A DNA stretch of 33,724 nt from Opitutales bacterium (GTDB lineage: Bacteria > Verrucomicrobiota > Verrucomicrobiia > Opitutales > T3Sed10-336): positions 1-33,724 of the forward strand of contig JAIUMY010000029.1 in NCBI GenBank assembly GCA_022565335.1, read 5' to 3'. This document shows positions 7,699 to 17,100 of the stretch, piece after piece. The notes below the pieces were generated by a model. The model ran no database searches. It saw only the letters and a program-made list of their open reading frames with translations, and was not told where the DNA came from. The first letter of the stretch is position 1, and each line of letters begins with the position of its first letter. Both the position numbers and the translations under genes were made by a program.

Positions 7699-8747
7699 CA
7701 GCGGTGGCCTTTCGGTAAAGATTGTTCAGTGAGGGAAAGCGAAGGCCTGACCGGAGCATTCTCATGCAGCGCCGCTCTTTCCAATAATCCGGCAAAAGCT
7801 ATCATGGCAGCATTATCTCCACAATATTCCTTGCGGGCCACCAAAAAAGGAAGGCTAGCATTCTCCGCTATGTCGGCCATGACTTTCCTCAGACGACGAT
7901 TTTGCGCCACTCCGCCACAAAGCCCAAGGCTTTGAAAGCCTCGATTACGACGAATGGCTTGTTTGATCCGCAAAGCCAATCCCTGCACCACGGCCTCTTG
8001 ATATGAGGCGCAAAGATGAGAAAGATTTTGCCGAACCGTCTCCTCAGGCTGGGTCTCCAAATAATAACGAAGGCTGGTTTTTAATCCGGAAAAGCTGAAA
8101 AACATATCCTGTTGGCGGTTCTGGCCGATGGGGAATTGGTGGTATGCCGAATCACCGTTTTCCGCCAATCGCTCAATGTGTGGTCCGCCGGGATAGGGCA
8201 AGCCCAATAATTTGGCTCCTTTGTCAATCGCTTCCCCCGCCGCATCGTCCCGGGTCTCGGCAAGAATCTTAATCGTTCCGATAGCGGTAATTTCATACAA
8301 AAGAGTGTTTCCCCCGGAGGCTAAAAGACCGAGATGCGGCAAGAGCTTCTCTACTCGCGTCGAAAAATCGCCCGGCGAATCCTGGAAGAAATCCCCAAAG
8401 GGTGAATAGGCATGAGCCCGTAAATGGTTGACCCCATAGGCCGGGCATTCCCAACACGAGGCCAGAGCTTGGGCCAATGTTTTCCCCATGGCCAAACAAG
8501 GGGCAAGTCCCGGACCTGCCGTGTAGAAGATGGTGTCCGGGGAAGCCCCCCCAAGAGGCTCCTGCAGCAACCTCAACATAGCCGGCAAATTTGCCAAATG
8601 CTCGCGACTGGCTAAGTCAGGAACAACTCCTCCGTATTGTTCATGCAAAGCCACCTGACTGCTCATCCAATGACCTTTACCACCCGTAACCGGATCAAAT
8701 AAGGCTAAGGCCGAATCATCACAGGAACTCTCAATGCCTAGGATCAC
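7698..8747 (-). CDS. tsaD: tRNA N6-adenosine threonylcarbamoyltransferase
   Basis: TsaD transfers the threonylcarbamoyl group from TC-AMP to A37 of ANN-decoding tRNAs, working with TsaB and TsaE in the cytosol. The 349-residue protein shows the ASKHA-fold motifs: ILGIESSCDDS (2-12, usually IETSCDET), the metal-ligand pair in NHLRAHAYS (H108 and H112), LASGGNTLL (141-149), AGEAIDKGAKLLGLPYPGG (170-188), GGVAQNRRLR (278-287) and GDNAAMIA with the third ligand (about 310-317). Start is GTG at 8747, overlapping the protease stop as GTGA. TsaB and TsaE are not in the window. Replacement of the usual GH by AH in the metal motif is a small deviation. Confidence 0.95.
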   Translation of the reverse strand: MILGIESSCDDSALALFDPVTGGKGHWMSSQVALHEQYGGVVPDLASREHLANLPAMLRLLQEPLGGASPDTIFYTAGPGLAPCLAMGKTLAQALASCWECPAYGVNHLRAHAYSPFGDFFQDSPGDFSTRVEKLLPHLGLLASGGNTLLYEITAIGTIKILAETRDDAAGEAIDKGAKLLGLPYPGGPHIERLAENGDSAYHQFPIGQNRQQDMFFSFSGLKTSLRYYLETQPEETVRQNLSHLCASYQEAVVQGLALRIKQAIRRNRGFQSLGLCGGVAQNRRLRKVMADIAENASLPFLVARKEYCGDNAAMIAFAGLLERAALHENAPVRPSLSLTEQSLPKGHR

Positions 8748-10165
8748 TCTTCGGTTTCAATCGTTTCGAGGGCTTCAACGTCGGTATCTCCAGGGATAGC
8801 TTCTTCCGGAGTTTCCACTATTTCCTCTTCCTCGGGAGGTGCTTCCACAAATTGGGTTTGCTGTTCCTTGACTTCCTCCGCTGACAACCCGGCAATCCTC
8901 ATTCGGAGGACCTCCAAAGCCGCCTCCAATTGACGGTCGGAAATTGGCTCAAAATCATACCGTTCTACAAACTCTTCAGGATTCTCCAATAGATCGCGAC
9001 GATTTCGCTGCAGCCGCAATTTGCTTTCTTCCTCCACCGAATGCACCACCTCAATGTCGGGAATGATCCCCTTTTCGTGAATACTCACTCCCGCCGGAGT
9101 ATAGTAGAGCGAGGTAGTGAGGCGCAACGCATCTCCACTGCGCAAAGGAAGAATACTTTGCACGGACCCTTTACCGAAGGATGTCTCGCCGACAATAAAT
9201 CCTTTCCCTGAATCCCTCAATGCGCCCGCAACAATCTCGGAAGCACTCGCCGAACCCCCATTAAGAAGAACCACGATGGGCATTTCGGGAATTGACCGGC
9301 CACGCCGGGAACGCAGATTTTGTCGTTTTTCCGGATCCCGCCCCTGGGTAAAGACGATCAGTTCATTGCGATCAAAAAACAGGTCGGAAACGTCCACTGC
9401 GGCAGTCAGCAATCCGCCCGGGTTATTCCGCAAATCGAGAATCAATCCCCGCAACTCTTCCTTTTCCAGCAACCCTTCGAGGGCCTCCTGCAGCTCATCT
9501 TTGGTACGGTCGCCAAATTGAGTGAGACGAACATAGCCTACATTTTGCTCTAAAATTTCGGCGTCAAACACACTGTCCACTTGGATAATTGCCCTTTCCA
9601 AGATGAAACTTAGCCGTTCTTCAGTTCCTTGCCGGTAAACGGTCATTTCTACCTCAGAGCCTGGTTCTCCGCGAAGAAGATCAACAATTTGTCGAAGATT
9701 GGCGGTGCGGGTGTCCTCGCCGTCCACCTCAACAATCCGATCACCGGCTAAAACACCAGCCTCGTCCGCTGGTGTGCCCGCGATTGGAGCGATAACCAAT
9801 ATCGCTCCATCACGCGCTTCAATTTGAATCCCTACCCCGCCAAATTGTTGCTGCGTTTCTGACTGCAAATCACTGAAACGATCACGGGAAAGATAATCCG
9901 AATGAGAGTCCAGGGAACGAAGTAGATGCTTTAGGGCCTCCTCCACCATCTTCTCGTACCCGACTTCTTCCGGATCAACATAATTCTCCCGGATCAGGCG
10001 AAGCACCTGCCCGAACTCATCAAGATTTCGGTAGAATTCCGCATCCTCACCCCCGGCACGCCTTTGGGAGAGCTGGAAAGCCCCCAAAACAACATTCGCT
10101 GCCAAGAGGATAATTACAAAGAGGATAACTTGCCGATTCATTGATTGCGGAGATTCAGATTCCAT
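8744..10165 (-). CDS. Carboxy-terminal processing peptidase, S41 family
   Basis: This periplasmic or membrane-anchored serine protease of the CtpA/Prc type trims the C-termini of envelope proteins. The 473 residues comprise an N-terminal membrane helix (11-31, RQVILFVIILLAANVVLGAF), a helical N-domain (YVDPEEVGYEKMVEEALKHLL), a PDZ domain (about 105-190, FGGVGIQIE and AGVLAGDRIVEVDGE), and the S41 core. The core carries DLRNNPGG (244-251), the nucleophile region GGSASASEIVAGAL (303-316) and the catalytic Lys in GETSFGKGSVQ (about K332). The tail after residue 430 is Glu/Pro-rich and probably disordered. ATG 10165 is the first start; ATG at residue 9 (MNRQV) would give a tidier anchor. It is coupled to tsaD by a 4-base overlap. 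Confidence 0.93.
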   Translation of the reverse strand: MESESPQSMNRQVILFVIILLAANVVLGAFQLSQRRAGGEDAEFYRNLDEFGQVLRLIRENYVDPEEVGYEKMVEEALKHLLRSLDSHSDYLSRDRFSDLQSETQQQFGGVGIQIEARDGAILVIAPIAGTPADEAGVLAGDRIVEVDGEDTRTANLRQIVDLLRGEPGSEVEMTVYRQGTEERLSFILERAIIQVDSVFDAEILEQNVGYVRLTQFGDRTKDELQEALEGLLEKEELRGLILDLRNNPGGLLTAAVDVSDLFFDRNELIVFTQGRDPEKRQNLRSRRGRSIPEMPIVVLLNGGSASASEIVAGALRDSGKGFIVGETSFGKGSVQSILPLRSGDALRLTTSLYYTPAGVSIHEKGIIPDIEVVHSVEEESKLRLQRNRRDLLENPEEFVERYDFEPISDRQLEAALEVLRMRIAGLSAEEVKEQQTQFVEAPPEEEEIVETPEEAIPGDTDVEALETIETEE

Positions 10166-10240
10166 AAGGTGCCTTAAACTAGACCGTTAAACAATGCCAA
10201 AATCTCCTGATCCGGCAAACCCGGGAGCAAGATTAAATGA

Positions 10241-10636
10241 TTAATGGGAATACGTGGCTCCCCTGGCGACCAAAGGATTCGTCAAGCGGGTAATTTTTGT
10301 GTTGTGATCAGCAAGGACAATGACTCTGGGTTTCCATTGCCGGGCTTCTTCTTCCTTCATTTGCCCAAAGGCCATGATAACCAACAAATCTCCGGCTTGG
10401 CCTTTGTGGGCGGCCGCACCATTCAACGCAATAGTAAGAGACCCCCGGGGAGCGGGAATGGCATACGTTTCCAAACGCTCGCCATTGTTAATGTTACCTA
10501 CGAGGATTTTTTCGTAAGGCAATAAGCCGATCATTTCCATCCAATCTTCATCAATTGCCAAGCTTCCTTCGTAGTCAACTGAGCATTCGGTGACTTCCGC
10601 CCGTAGAATTTTCGATCGTAATACCGAAATCAACAT
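10241..10636 (-). CDS. panD: Aspartate 1-decarboxylase
   Basis: PanD decarboxylates L-aspartate to beta-alanine for pantothenate and CoA synthesis. It is a pyruvoyl enzyme that self-cleaves between Gly24 and Ser25, and both are present in DYEGSLAID. Other family motifs are [10 protein letters not shown] (8-17), [11 protein letters not shown] (51-61), [14 protein letters not shown] (64-77) and [12 protein letters not shown]. The 131-residue length is normal. A purine-rich GGATAAG lies just upstream of the ATG. It is the last gene before a 75-base gap to the protease gene, and an 88-base gap separates it from the SDR gene upstream, so it may have its own promoter. An imperfect CTCC/GGAG hairpin with a short T-tract lies after the stop in the minus direction (10205-10225) and could be a weak terminator. 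Confidence 0.95.
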   Translation of the reverse strand: MLISVLRSKILRAEVTECSVDYEGSLAIDEDWMEMIGLLPYEKILVGNINNGERLETYAIPAPRGSLTIALNGAAAHKGQAGDLLVIMAFGQMKEEEARQWKPRVIVLADHNTKITRLTNPLVARGATYSH

Positions 10637-10724
10637 AATCTTATCCTATCCCTTTTACGGTGTTTCTCAATGCGAAACTGCAATTTCCGGACCAATAAAA
10701 CAAACTTTTACGGGCCCCGGGAAA

Positions 10725-11513
10725 TCAGATGGTCATTCCGGCATAGCCACCATCGACGAGAATCTCGGCTCCGGTAATAAAAGAACCAGCTCCCTCGGAA
10801 GCCAGTAGGAGAGTCGCCCCAATCAATTCACGGGCCTCGCCGAAACGATTCATCGGAGTGTGTCCCATGATTTGTTCAATCCGCTCGGGACTGAGCACCT
10901 TCTTATTTTGCTCGGCCGGGAAAAATCCGGGAACGATGGTATTCACCCGGATCCCTTCGGTGGCCCATTCCCGGGCCAAGTTCTTGGAGAGGTTATGAAC
11001 CGCGGCCTTGGTCATGGAATAGGTAAAAACGCGCGAAAGGGGAATGACTCCGGACATCGACCCGACATTGATAATCGAGGCCTTATCGCCGCGGTCTTTG
11101 AAGTAACGACCGAAAACCTGACAAGCGAGAAAGACCGCCTTGCAATTGACTTGCATGATGCGATCATATTCCTCCTCGGCCACCTCCAAAAAGGGCGTCG
11201 GCGAATTGACTCCGGCACCATTGATCAGGATATCGGCTTTGCCGCTGTGTTCCAGAACCGCCTGCAAAAGCTTTTCCAGACCTTCACGGGTACTCACATC
11301 CGCCGCTTGAAACCAAGCTTTACCGCCCAGTTCCTCAATTTTTTCGAGACGCGCTCTGGCTTTTTCCTCATTTCGGCCCACCAGGACGACTTCTGCCCCG
11401 GCACCCGCCAAGCCTTCGGCCATTTGGCCACATAGCTCGCCGGTTCCGCCGATGACCACGGCCACTTTGCCACTTAAGGAGAAAATTTGATCTAAGTATT
11501 TATTTGCAGACAT
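10725..11513 (-). CDS. SDR-family oxidoreductase, probable D-mannonate (fructuronate) or related uronate oxidoreductase
   Basis: This 262-residue classical short-chain dehydrogenase has the dinucleotide fold motif at GGTGELCG (22-29), NGAG (98-101), catalytic Ser in VGSMSG (150-155), YSMTK (Y165 and K169), and the C-terminal [10 protein letters not shown] that ends typical family members. The [12 protein letters not shown] segment and general layout resemble the SDR-type D-mannonate oxidoreductases that reduce D-fructuronate. A 2-keto-3-deoxy-uronate (DEH) reductase is an alternative with the same fold. Its place directly after the KDG kinase gene supports a step in uronate degradation. The exact substrate is inferred, not shown. 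The gap to the kinase gene is 69 bases. Confidence 0.85.
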   Translation of the reverse strand: MSANKYLDQIFSLSGKVAVVIGGTGELCGQMAEGLAGAGAEVVLVGRNEEKARARLEKIEELGGKAWFQAADVSTREGLEKLLQAVLEHSGKADILINGAGVNSPTPFLEVAEEEYDRIMQVNCKAVFLACQVFGRYFKDRGDKASIINVGSMSGVIPLSRVFTYSMTKAAVHNLSKNLAREWATEGIRVNTIVPGFFPAEQNKKVLSPERIEQIMGHTPMNRFGEARELIGATLLLASEGAGSFITGAEILVDGGYAGMTI

Positions 11514-11582
11514 ATTCGAATAAAAGAAATGGCGGGGTCGCCCCCCCTCTAAGGGATGGGATTCACGCCGGGTTAATAAGAT

Positions 11583-12683
11583 TTAGCGGACCACACGGGC
11601 ACTACCTCCGCCCATGAGTTTTTCGACTTCGCCACGAGTGACCATGGAGGTATCTCCAGGGGTCGTCATGGCCAGAGCGCCGTGGGCAGCACCGTAATTG
11701 ACGGCTTTAGCCGGATCACCGGTTTCCATCATACCGAAGATAAAGCCGGAAGCAAAGCTGTCGCCGCCCCCAACCCGGTCGAGGATTTCCAACTCTTTCC
11801 GGTGGATCGCCTCGTGGAATTCCCCGTCATACCAGCAAATCGCGCCCCAGTCGTTTATGGTAGCGGTTTTCACTGAACGAAGGGTAGTTGCCGTAGCCTT
11901 GAAATTCGGGAATTCAGCGATGACCTTTTTGATCATATTCTGGAAGCTTTCCACTTCGATATTGGAAAGATTTTCATCGACCCCCTCGACCTCGAAACCA
12001 AGGCAGGCAGTAAAATCCTCTTCGTTACCGATCATCACATCGACCGAGCGGGCAATCTCCCGGTTGACTTCCTGAGCCTTGGCTTGCCCTCCGATGGATT
12101 TCCACAGGGAAGGACGGTAATTCAGGTCATAGGAAACAATGGTTCCGTGCTTTTGTGCCGCCTTCACCGCTTCCAGCGTAACCTCGGCAGCAGACTCCGA
12201 AAGAGCGGCATAAATGCCCCCGGTATGGAACCAGCGCACGCCCTGTTTACCAAAAATATCTTCCCAGTCGATATCGCCGGGTTTCAATTGGGAGGCTGCG
12301 GTCATCCCGCGATCCGGCACCCCCACGGCCCCGCGTACGCCAAATCCGCGCTCGGTGAAGTTCAACCCATTACGGACGGTCCGCCCCACCCCGTCATAAG
12401 GGACCCAGCGGATCAGTGAGGTATCAACTCCGCCCTGCAGAATAAAATCCTCGATAAGATGCCCCACCTCGTTCTCCGCAAAAGCAGTGACCACCCCGGT
12501 CCGCAATCCAAAGCAACGGCGAAGGCCGCGGGCCACATTATATTCGCCCCCGCCTTCCCAGGCGGCAAAGGAGCGGGCGGTTCGCACTCGTCCTTCGCCG
12601 GGATCCAATCGAAGCATAATCTCTCCGAGGGAGAGGCAATCATATTTGGTTTCTTCTACACTCTTGATCTGTAACTTAGCCAT
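11583..12683 (-). CDS. kdgK: 2-dehydro-3-deoxygluconate kinase (PfkB family)
   Basis: The enzyme phosphorylates 2-keto-3-deoxy-D-gluconate to KDPG, the entry to the lower Entner-Doudoroff route. The 366-residue protein has the KDG-kinase N-terminus (LSLGEIMLRLDPGEGR), the EGGGEYNVARGLRR sugar-site motif, YDLNYRPSLW (about 194-203), and the signature DRVGGGDSFASGFIFG, where GGGD replaces GAGD as is common in this subfamily. At 366 residues it is slightly longer than average PfkB kinases. It is encoded between the Ldh-family dehydrogenase gene (24 bases upstream) and the SDR gene, all on the minus strand. KDPG aldolase is not in the window. It is unrelated in close sequence to the PfkB kinase at 5788-6798. 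Confidence 0.9.
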   Translation of the reverse strand: MAKLQIKSVEETKYDCLSLGEIMLRLDPGEGRVRTARSFAAWEGGGEYNVARGLRRCFGLRTGVVTAFAENEVGHLIEDFILQGGVDTSLIRWVPYDGVGRTVRNGLNFTERGFGVRGAVGVPDRGMTAASQLKPGDIDWEDIFGKQGVRWFHTGGIYAALSESAAEVTLEAVKAAQKHGTIVSYDLNYRPSLWKSIGGQAKAQEVNREIARSVDVMIGNEEDFTACLGFEVEGVDENLSNIEVESFQNMIKKVIAEFPNFKATATTLRSVKTATINDWGAICWYDGEFHEAIHRKELEILDRVGGGDSFASGFIFGMMETGDPAKAVNYGAAHGALAMTTPGDTSMVTRGEVEKLMGGGSARVVR

Positions 12684-12707
12684 TGTGTTTTCTTTTAGGG
12701 TTTGGTC

Positions 12708-13802
12708 TTAAAGTTCGACTGTTTTCAGGGTATTGCGATCCCAGGGTTGTTGCTGGCATTCCTCCGCAATTTCGGCAAAGGCGTCCATTTCGGCTTTGGA
12801 AAAAAGCAGGCCGCCATGCTTTTCGGTCAGGGCGGCGGCGTCCGCCTCGATCTGCCCGGGAAGAAGACAGTTTTTGTTATCTCCCTGTAGAATGTCCTCA
12901 AGGACTACCTTGAGGTTCGCTGCCTGGGTCCGCCCCTGGGCAAAATCCCCGCTGCCCATAGCCTCAGGATGAATGACCTGGAAGAAAAACGCCGGGGTAT
13001 GCTTCTCATCATCGTCGGCCCAGCGACTGCGCAGGGTCGGCTTGGACCCGCCGATTAACCCACCGACCAGTTCGTTGATAAGGGAAAGTCCATAGCCCTT
13101 GTGCGCCCCAAAGGGCAAAAGAGCCACCGCCTTTTCGGGATCCTGTGTCGGGTTTCCATCCGCATCGACCGCCGCATTGGGGGGAAGTTGTTTGCCTTCC
13201 CGGCGAAATTGTTGCACCCGTCCCATGGCCACCACCGAGGTCGCCCAGTCGATGACAATAGGAAAGCCCACCGCCTCGGTCGTAGGAAATCCCCAACTGT
13301 GCGGATTGGTCCCGAGAGTAGGCACCTTGCCCATAAAGGGCACCACCTCGGTCAACGCCGCAGTGCAGTTGGTATAGGCAAAATAGCCTTTTTTCGCAGC
13401 CTCCATCACATACCCGCCACCCCAAAGATAATGAAAGGCATTGTCCACACTGACCGTCCCCACGCCGTATTCATCGGCCAACCGAATGGCCTCGTCAATG
13501 GCCTTGTAGGCGGTGGATTGGCCGAGCTTTTTATTGGCATTCCACACCTTCGCGGCTGGAAACCGACCGGATTTGTCCTCAATCTCCGCTCCCGGAACAC
13601 AGCCCCCGGAACCGCTGCCAAAAAGGTGGTCCAAGTGCAAAGCCTTGATGGCGTTGTGGGTACGAATGCCGTGGCGGGCCGCGGACGCACAAAAACGAGC
13701 CGCATCAGCAGACTCCTCGGGCGTGAAGCCACGCTTCTCGTAGGCCGCTTCGACGAGAGCATTGTGTAAACCTTCGGGAACAATGGTGTAAGTTTCAGGC
13801 AT
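12708..13802 (-). CDS. Ldh-family (malate/L-lactate dehydrogenase type 2) NAD(P)-dependent oxidoreductase
   Basis: This 364-residue member of the MDH2/LDH2 superfamily reduces 2-keto acids or diketo-uronic acids with NAD(P)H. Visible signatures are AARHGIRTH (41-49, equivalent to the GHxSHG catalytic-His region), LWGGGYVMEAAKKG, GTNPHSWGFPT (164-174, usually GTNPxAxAxP), IDWATSVVAMGR and FGAHKGYGLSLINELVGGLIGG (about 231-252). It is the first gene of the Ldh-kdgK-SDR set. AAAGG lies seven bases before the ATG, one of the clearer ribosome sites in the window. The context suggests a 2,3-diketo-L-gulonate-like or other uronate-derived substrate, but this is inference; malate or lactate cannot be excluded. 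A terminator-like hairpin lies just upstream. Confidence 0.87.
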   Translation of the reverse strand: MPETYTIVPEGLHNALVEAAYEKRGFTPEESADAARFCASAARHGIRTHNAIKALHLDHLFGSGSGGCVPGAEIEDKSGRFPAAKVWNANKKLGQSTAYKAIDEAIRLADEYGVGTVSVDNAFHYLWGGGYVMEAAKKGYFAYTNCTAALTEVVPFMGKVPTLGTNPHSWGFPTTEAVGFPIVIDWATSVVAMGRVQQFRREGKQLPPNAAVDADGNPTQDPEKAVALLPFGAHKGYGLSLINELVGGLIGGSKPTLRSRWADDDEKHTPAFFFQVIHPEAMGSGDFAQGRTQAANLKVVLEDILQGDNKNCLLPGQIEADAAALTEKHGGLLFSKAEMDAFAEIAEECQQQPWDRNTLKTVEL

Positions 13803-13842
13803 AAGAAAACCTTTCTAAAGCGCTCCTCTGAAAAAAACAAAC

Positions 13843-13876
13843 TAAAACCACCCTCAACCCTAAAAGGAGGGTTTTC
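13843..13876 (-). terminator. Terminator-like hairpin, minus strand
   Basis: On the minus strand AAAACCCTC pairs with GAGGGTGGTTTT around the loop CTTTTAGGGTT, with a one- or two-base bulge, and is followed by the T-rich tract TAGTTTGTTTTTTT. It would stop transcripts coming from the RND pump gene (ending at 14145) before the Ldh gene. It lies 40 bases before the Ldh start, so a leader-attenuator role is an alternative. Confidence 0.5.
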
Positions 13877-13897
13877 GCGGTTAAAGAACTTGTGTGT

Positions 13898-14067
13898 GAG
13901 ACTAAGGCTTGGCCGAGGCCTTAGGAGTGTTGCGCGCAGGGGCGCAAGGCCCCCGTTCGCTTTTTGCCCAAGCGGGGACCTCGTTGTCCCTGCGCGGAGT
14001 GCTTCAAGCCAGGGGCGTAAAGCACGCCCCACCCCCTGCGCGAAACACTCCGACCCCGGCGAGTCTC
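13898..14067. repeat. Large structured, self-complementary intergenic element (REP/BIME-like or structured RNA)
   Basis: The gene-free stretch 13803-14144 holds this element. Arms GGAGTGTTGCGCGCAGGGG (13924-13942) and CCCCTGCGCGAAACACTCC (14033-14051) pair at 18 of 19 positions. Inside are a perfect GGGGCGT/ACGCCCC hairpin (14012-14030) and GCGCAGGG, which can pair with either 13988-13995 or 14034-14041. Outside are a CTAAGGC/GCCTTAG hairpin (13902-13924) and GAGACT/AGTCTC ends (13898-13903, 14062-14067). Two related direct units begin GGAGTG and reach AGGGGCG, 72 bases apart (13924 and 13996). The 12-mer GGGGCGTAAAGC is shared with the hairpin at 6829-6862. It could be a mobile palindromic repeat or an RNA, and the sequence alone does not decide. 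It is not an integron attC by its ends. Confidence 0.6.
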
Positions 14068-14144
14068 TTATTCGCTTGGACTCTATGGCAAATATTCGGC
14101 AAGGCATGCGGTCTCAGGTGAAAGCAGCGATTCGGCCACTGAGT

Positions 14145-17100
14145 TTACCCTTTCCCCTTCATCCCTTCGGCCTCTTCCTTTGCCATATCCTCGCGAATTT
14201 TCGCCGCGCGGATTAGCCCGTAGGCACTGGAACGCCCGAAGACCTTTTGGGAAAGCCCGTCCATCAGCCAATAAACCACGGGAATGACAAATAGACTAAA
14301 AACCGTGGCAATGGAGAGCCCTCCCACGACCACCAGACCCAACGGATTTCGAGTTTCGGCCCCCGGTCCGGTGGCCAGAGCAATGGGCATAATGCCAAAC
14401 ACCGTGGAGATCGCGGTCATCAAAATCGGCCGAAAACGTAAACTGGCCCCCTCGAAGGCAGCATCCCAGGCCTTTCGCCCCTGCACTTGTAGTTGATTGG
14501 CAAACTCCACTATCAAAATCCCGTTTTTGGCTACCAGCCCAATCAACATAATCAGACCAAAACGGGAGAAGAGATTATCGGTCATCGGATACCCGAAGAG
14601 ATTGCTTAGGTAGAGGACTAAAAGTCCCCCGGCCAATGCCAAGGCTACCCCGGTAAAAATCGTGAGAGGGTGAATAAAAGACTCAAACTGCGCCGACAAA
14701 AGAAGGAAGCAAAAGAGCAAAGCCAGGATGAAAAGAAAAATCGTCGCGCCCTCACTTTCTACAAACTCCCGGGTGTTGCCATCGTAGAGCGAATTGACCC
14801 CCGGCGGCAGTTCCGCACGAACCCCTTCCAAAAATGCCACCCCATCACCTATGGTATAGCCAGGCGCCATGTTGGCCGTAATTACCACCGAACGAAAACG
14901 ATTGTAACGGGGGTACTTATCGGGAACTACGGTCTCTTCCCAGTTGACCAGATTGACCAACTGAATCATCTCCCCATGCGTGGACCGAACATAGACCCGA
15001 CCCAGATCCGCTGGGGTAACCCGTTCGTCATCCTCGATTTGGACGAAGACCTCATATTCTTCTTGGTTCTTTTTAAAAGTGGTAACCTCTCGCCCTCCCA
15101 TCAGCGTTTCCAGGGTGCGGGCGATTTCATCGACCCGGACCCCCAGGTCAGCCGCTTTGCTCCGGTCAATGTTTAGATTGAGTTGAGGTTTGTTGGGAAT
15201 GGGGTCAATACGCGGACTTTGAAACATTCCACTTTGGGCCATTTGGCCCATAAGCCCAAACCCCAAGCCCACCAGTTGGTCAAAATCCGAACCTTGTAAA
15301 ACAAACTGAATGTCTTCCCCAAAAGAAAGAGGCCGAATCGGAATATTAAAAGACAATCCTCCGGTCACCTCCTGCGCGTAACGGCCCTGAATTTCCCCAC
15401 TGATTTCCCGGGTCGACCTTTCGCGCTCATCCCAGTCTTCAAGGCCGACAAACATCAATCCCTGATTAGCCTGGCCGGGGACCCCGAAACCAACATTGGT
15501 GATACTGAAAACCCTTTCCACCCCCTCGGTTTCCATGACAATATTCTCCATCGTCTCGACGTAAGTCCGGGTGTATTGTGGAGTCGAACCGAGCGGAGCG
15601 AAGAAGAAGGAGATAAAGACCCCTCGGTCCTCCTCGGGCACCAATTCGCTTTGCAACTGCGAATATGACCAGGGGCCGGCTAGCACGGCAAAGAGCAAGG
15701 CGACAATAATCACTACCGGCCAAGCATTCATCGCTTTGCGCAACGCCCACGAATAGCCATTGTTAAGGCCCGAGAAAAAAGGCTCTGTCGTGCGGTAAAG
15801 CCACGCTCCTGCCTTGCCTTCTTCCGCCGAACGACTGACTTTCAGGAACCGTGAACAGAGCATGGGCGTAAGGGTCAGCGCGATAAAACTGGAAAACGCC
15901 ACCGCGATGGCCAAGGTAATCCCGAATTCAAAAAACAAGCGTCCGGTGGACCCCTCTTGGAAAGCCACCGGCAAGAACACGGCAATCAAGCTTAAGGTCG
16001 TGGCGATAATCGCAAAAGCCACCTGCCGACTTCCTTTGAGTCCGGCCTGGATCGGATCCTCCCCTTCCTCCATCCGGCGGTAAATATTCTCCAGCATGAC
16101 AATGGCGTCATCAATCACCAAGCCCACCGCCAGCACCAATGCCAGCAAGGTCAGGATGTTGATCGAAAACCCAAACAATTGCATCACCGCAAAAGTCCCA
16201 ATCAATGACACCGGCACGGAAATCAGCGGAATCAGCGTCGCCCGAATGGTCCGCAAAAAGAAGAAAATCACCAAAATCACCAACCCGAAGGCAAAGAGAA
16301 GGGTTTTATAAACCTCGTTGATGGATTCCTGCACAAAGACACTGGCGTCGTAGGCCAATACCAACTCCACCCCATCCGGCATCGCCCCCTGCACCTCCGG
16401 AAGGCGATCACGAACCCCTTGGGCCACTTCGAGCAAATTGGACTGGGATTGCCGTACCACGCCCAAGCCGACCGTCGGGTTTCCCCGGAAGAAGGTCAGG
16501 GTCCGATAGTCCTCGGTTCCGACCTCCACCCGGGCAACTTCCCCCAGCAAGATCTGCCGACCGTCCCGTTCAGCGATGACCAAATCCTCAAACTCCTCCA
16601 CCTCATTCACATCCCCCATCACCCGCACTGAAAACTCCCTCGCTGCGGATTCAATCCGCCCCCCCGGGATCTCCACATTTTGCTCCCGCAAGGCCTGTTC
16701 CACATCCGCTGGGGTGAGGTCGTAGGCCGCCAATTGAGTCGCACTCAACCACACTCTCATCGCAAAACGGCGCTCCCCTCCAATGATCACATTGGCCACG
16801 CCGGATACATTTTGCAGGGTTCTTTTGCCAAAGCGATCGGCAAAATCGGTCAGTTCCAAGCGGTTGTAACGGTCGGAATTGACCGAAATCCACATAATCG
16901 GGGTATTATCGGATTCGGTCTTCTCCACCGAAGGCTCCCGCGCTTCATCAGGCAGGCTGTCCCGGGCCCGTCCTACCCGGTCGCGAACATCATTGGCGGC
17001 GTTATCAACGTTTCGTCCCAATTCAAATTCAATAGTAATTTGTGAAACTTCCTCCCGACTCTCCGAACTCAGCATACGAATCCCATCGATCGTCGAAATT

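Noticed and set aside
13924-14051. Integron attC site
   Set aside because: Size and palindromy fit, but the ends do not match RYYYAAC and GTTRRRY core sites, and there is no integrase or cassette array.
13406-14107. Minus-strand 233-codon frame
   Set aside because: It runs through the structured repeat and then out of frame inside the Ldh gene; no family signal.
13890-14216. Plus-strand 108-codon frame over the structured element
   Set aside because: Composition follows the palindromic repeat, and it runs into the pump gene antisense. It is more likely a by-product of GC-rich repeat sequence than a gene.
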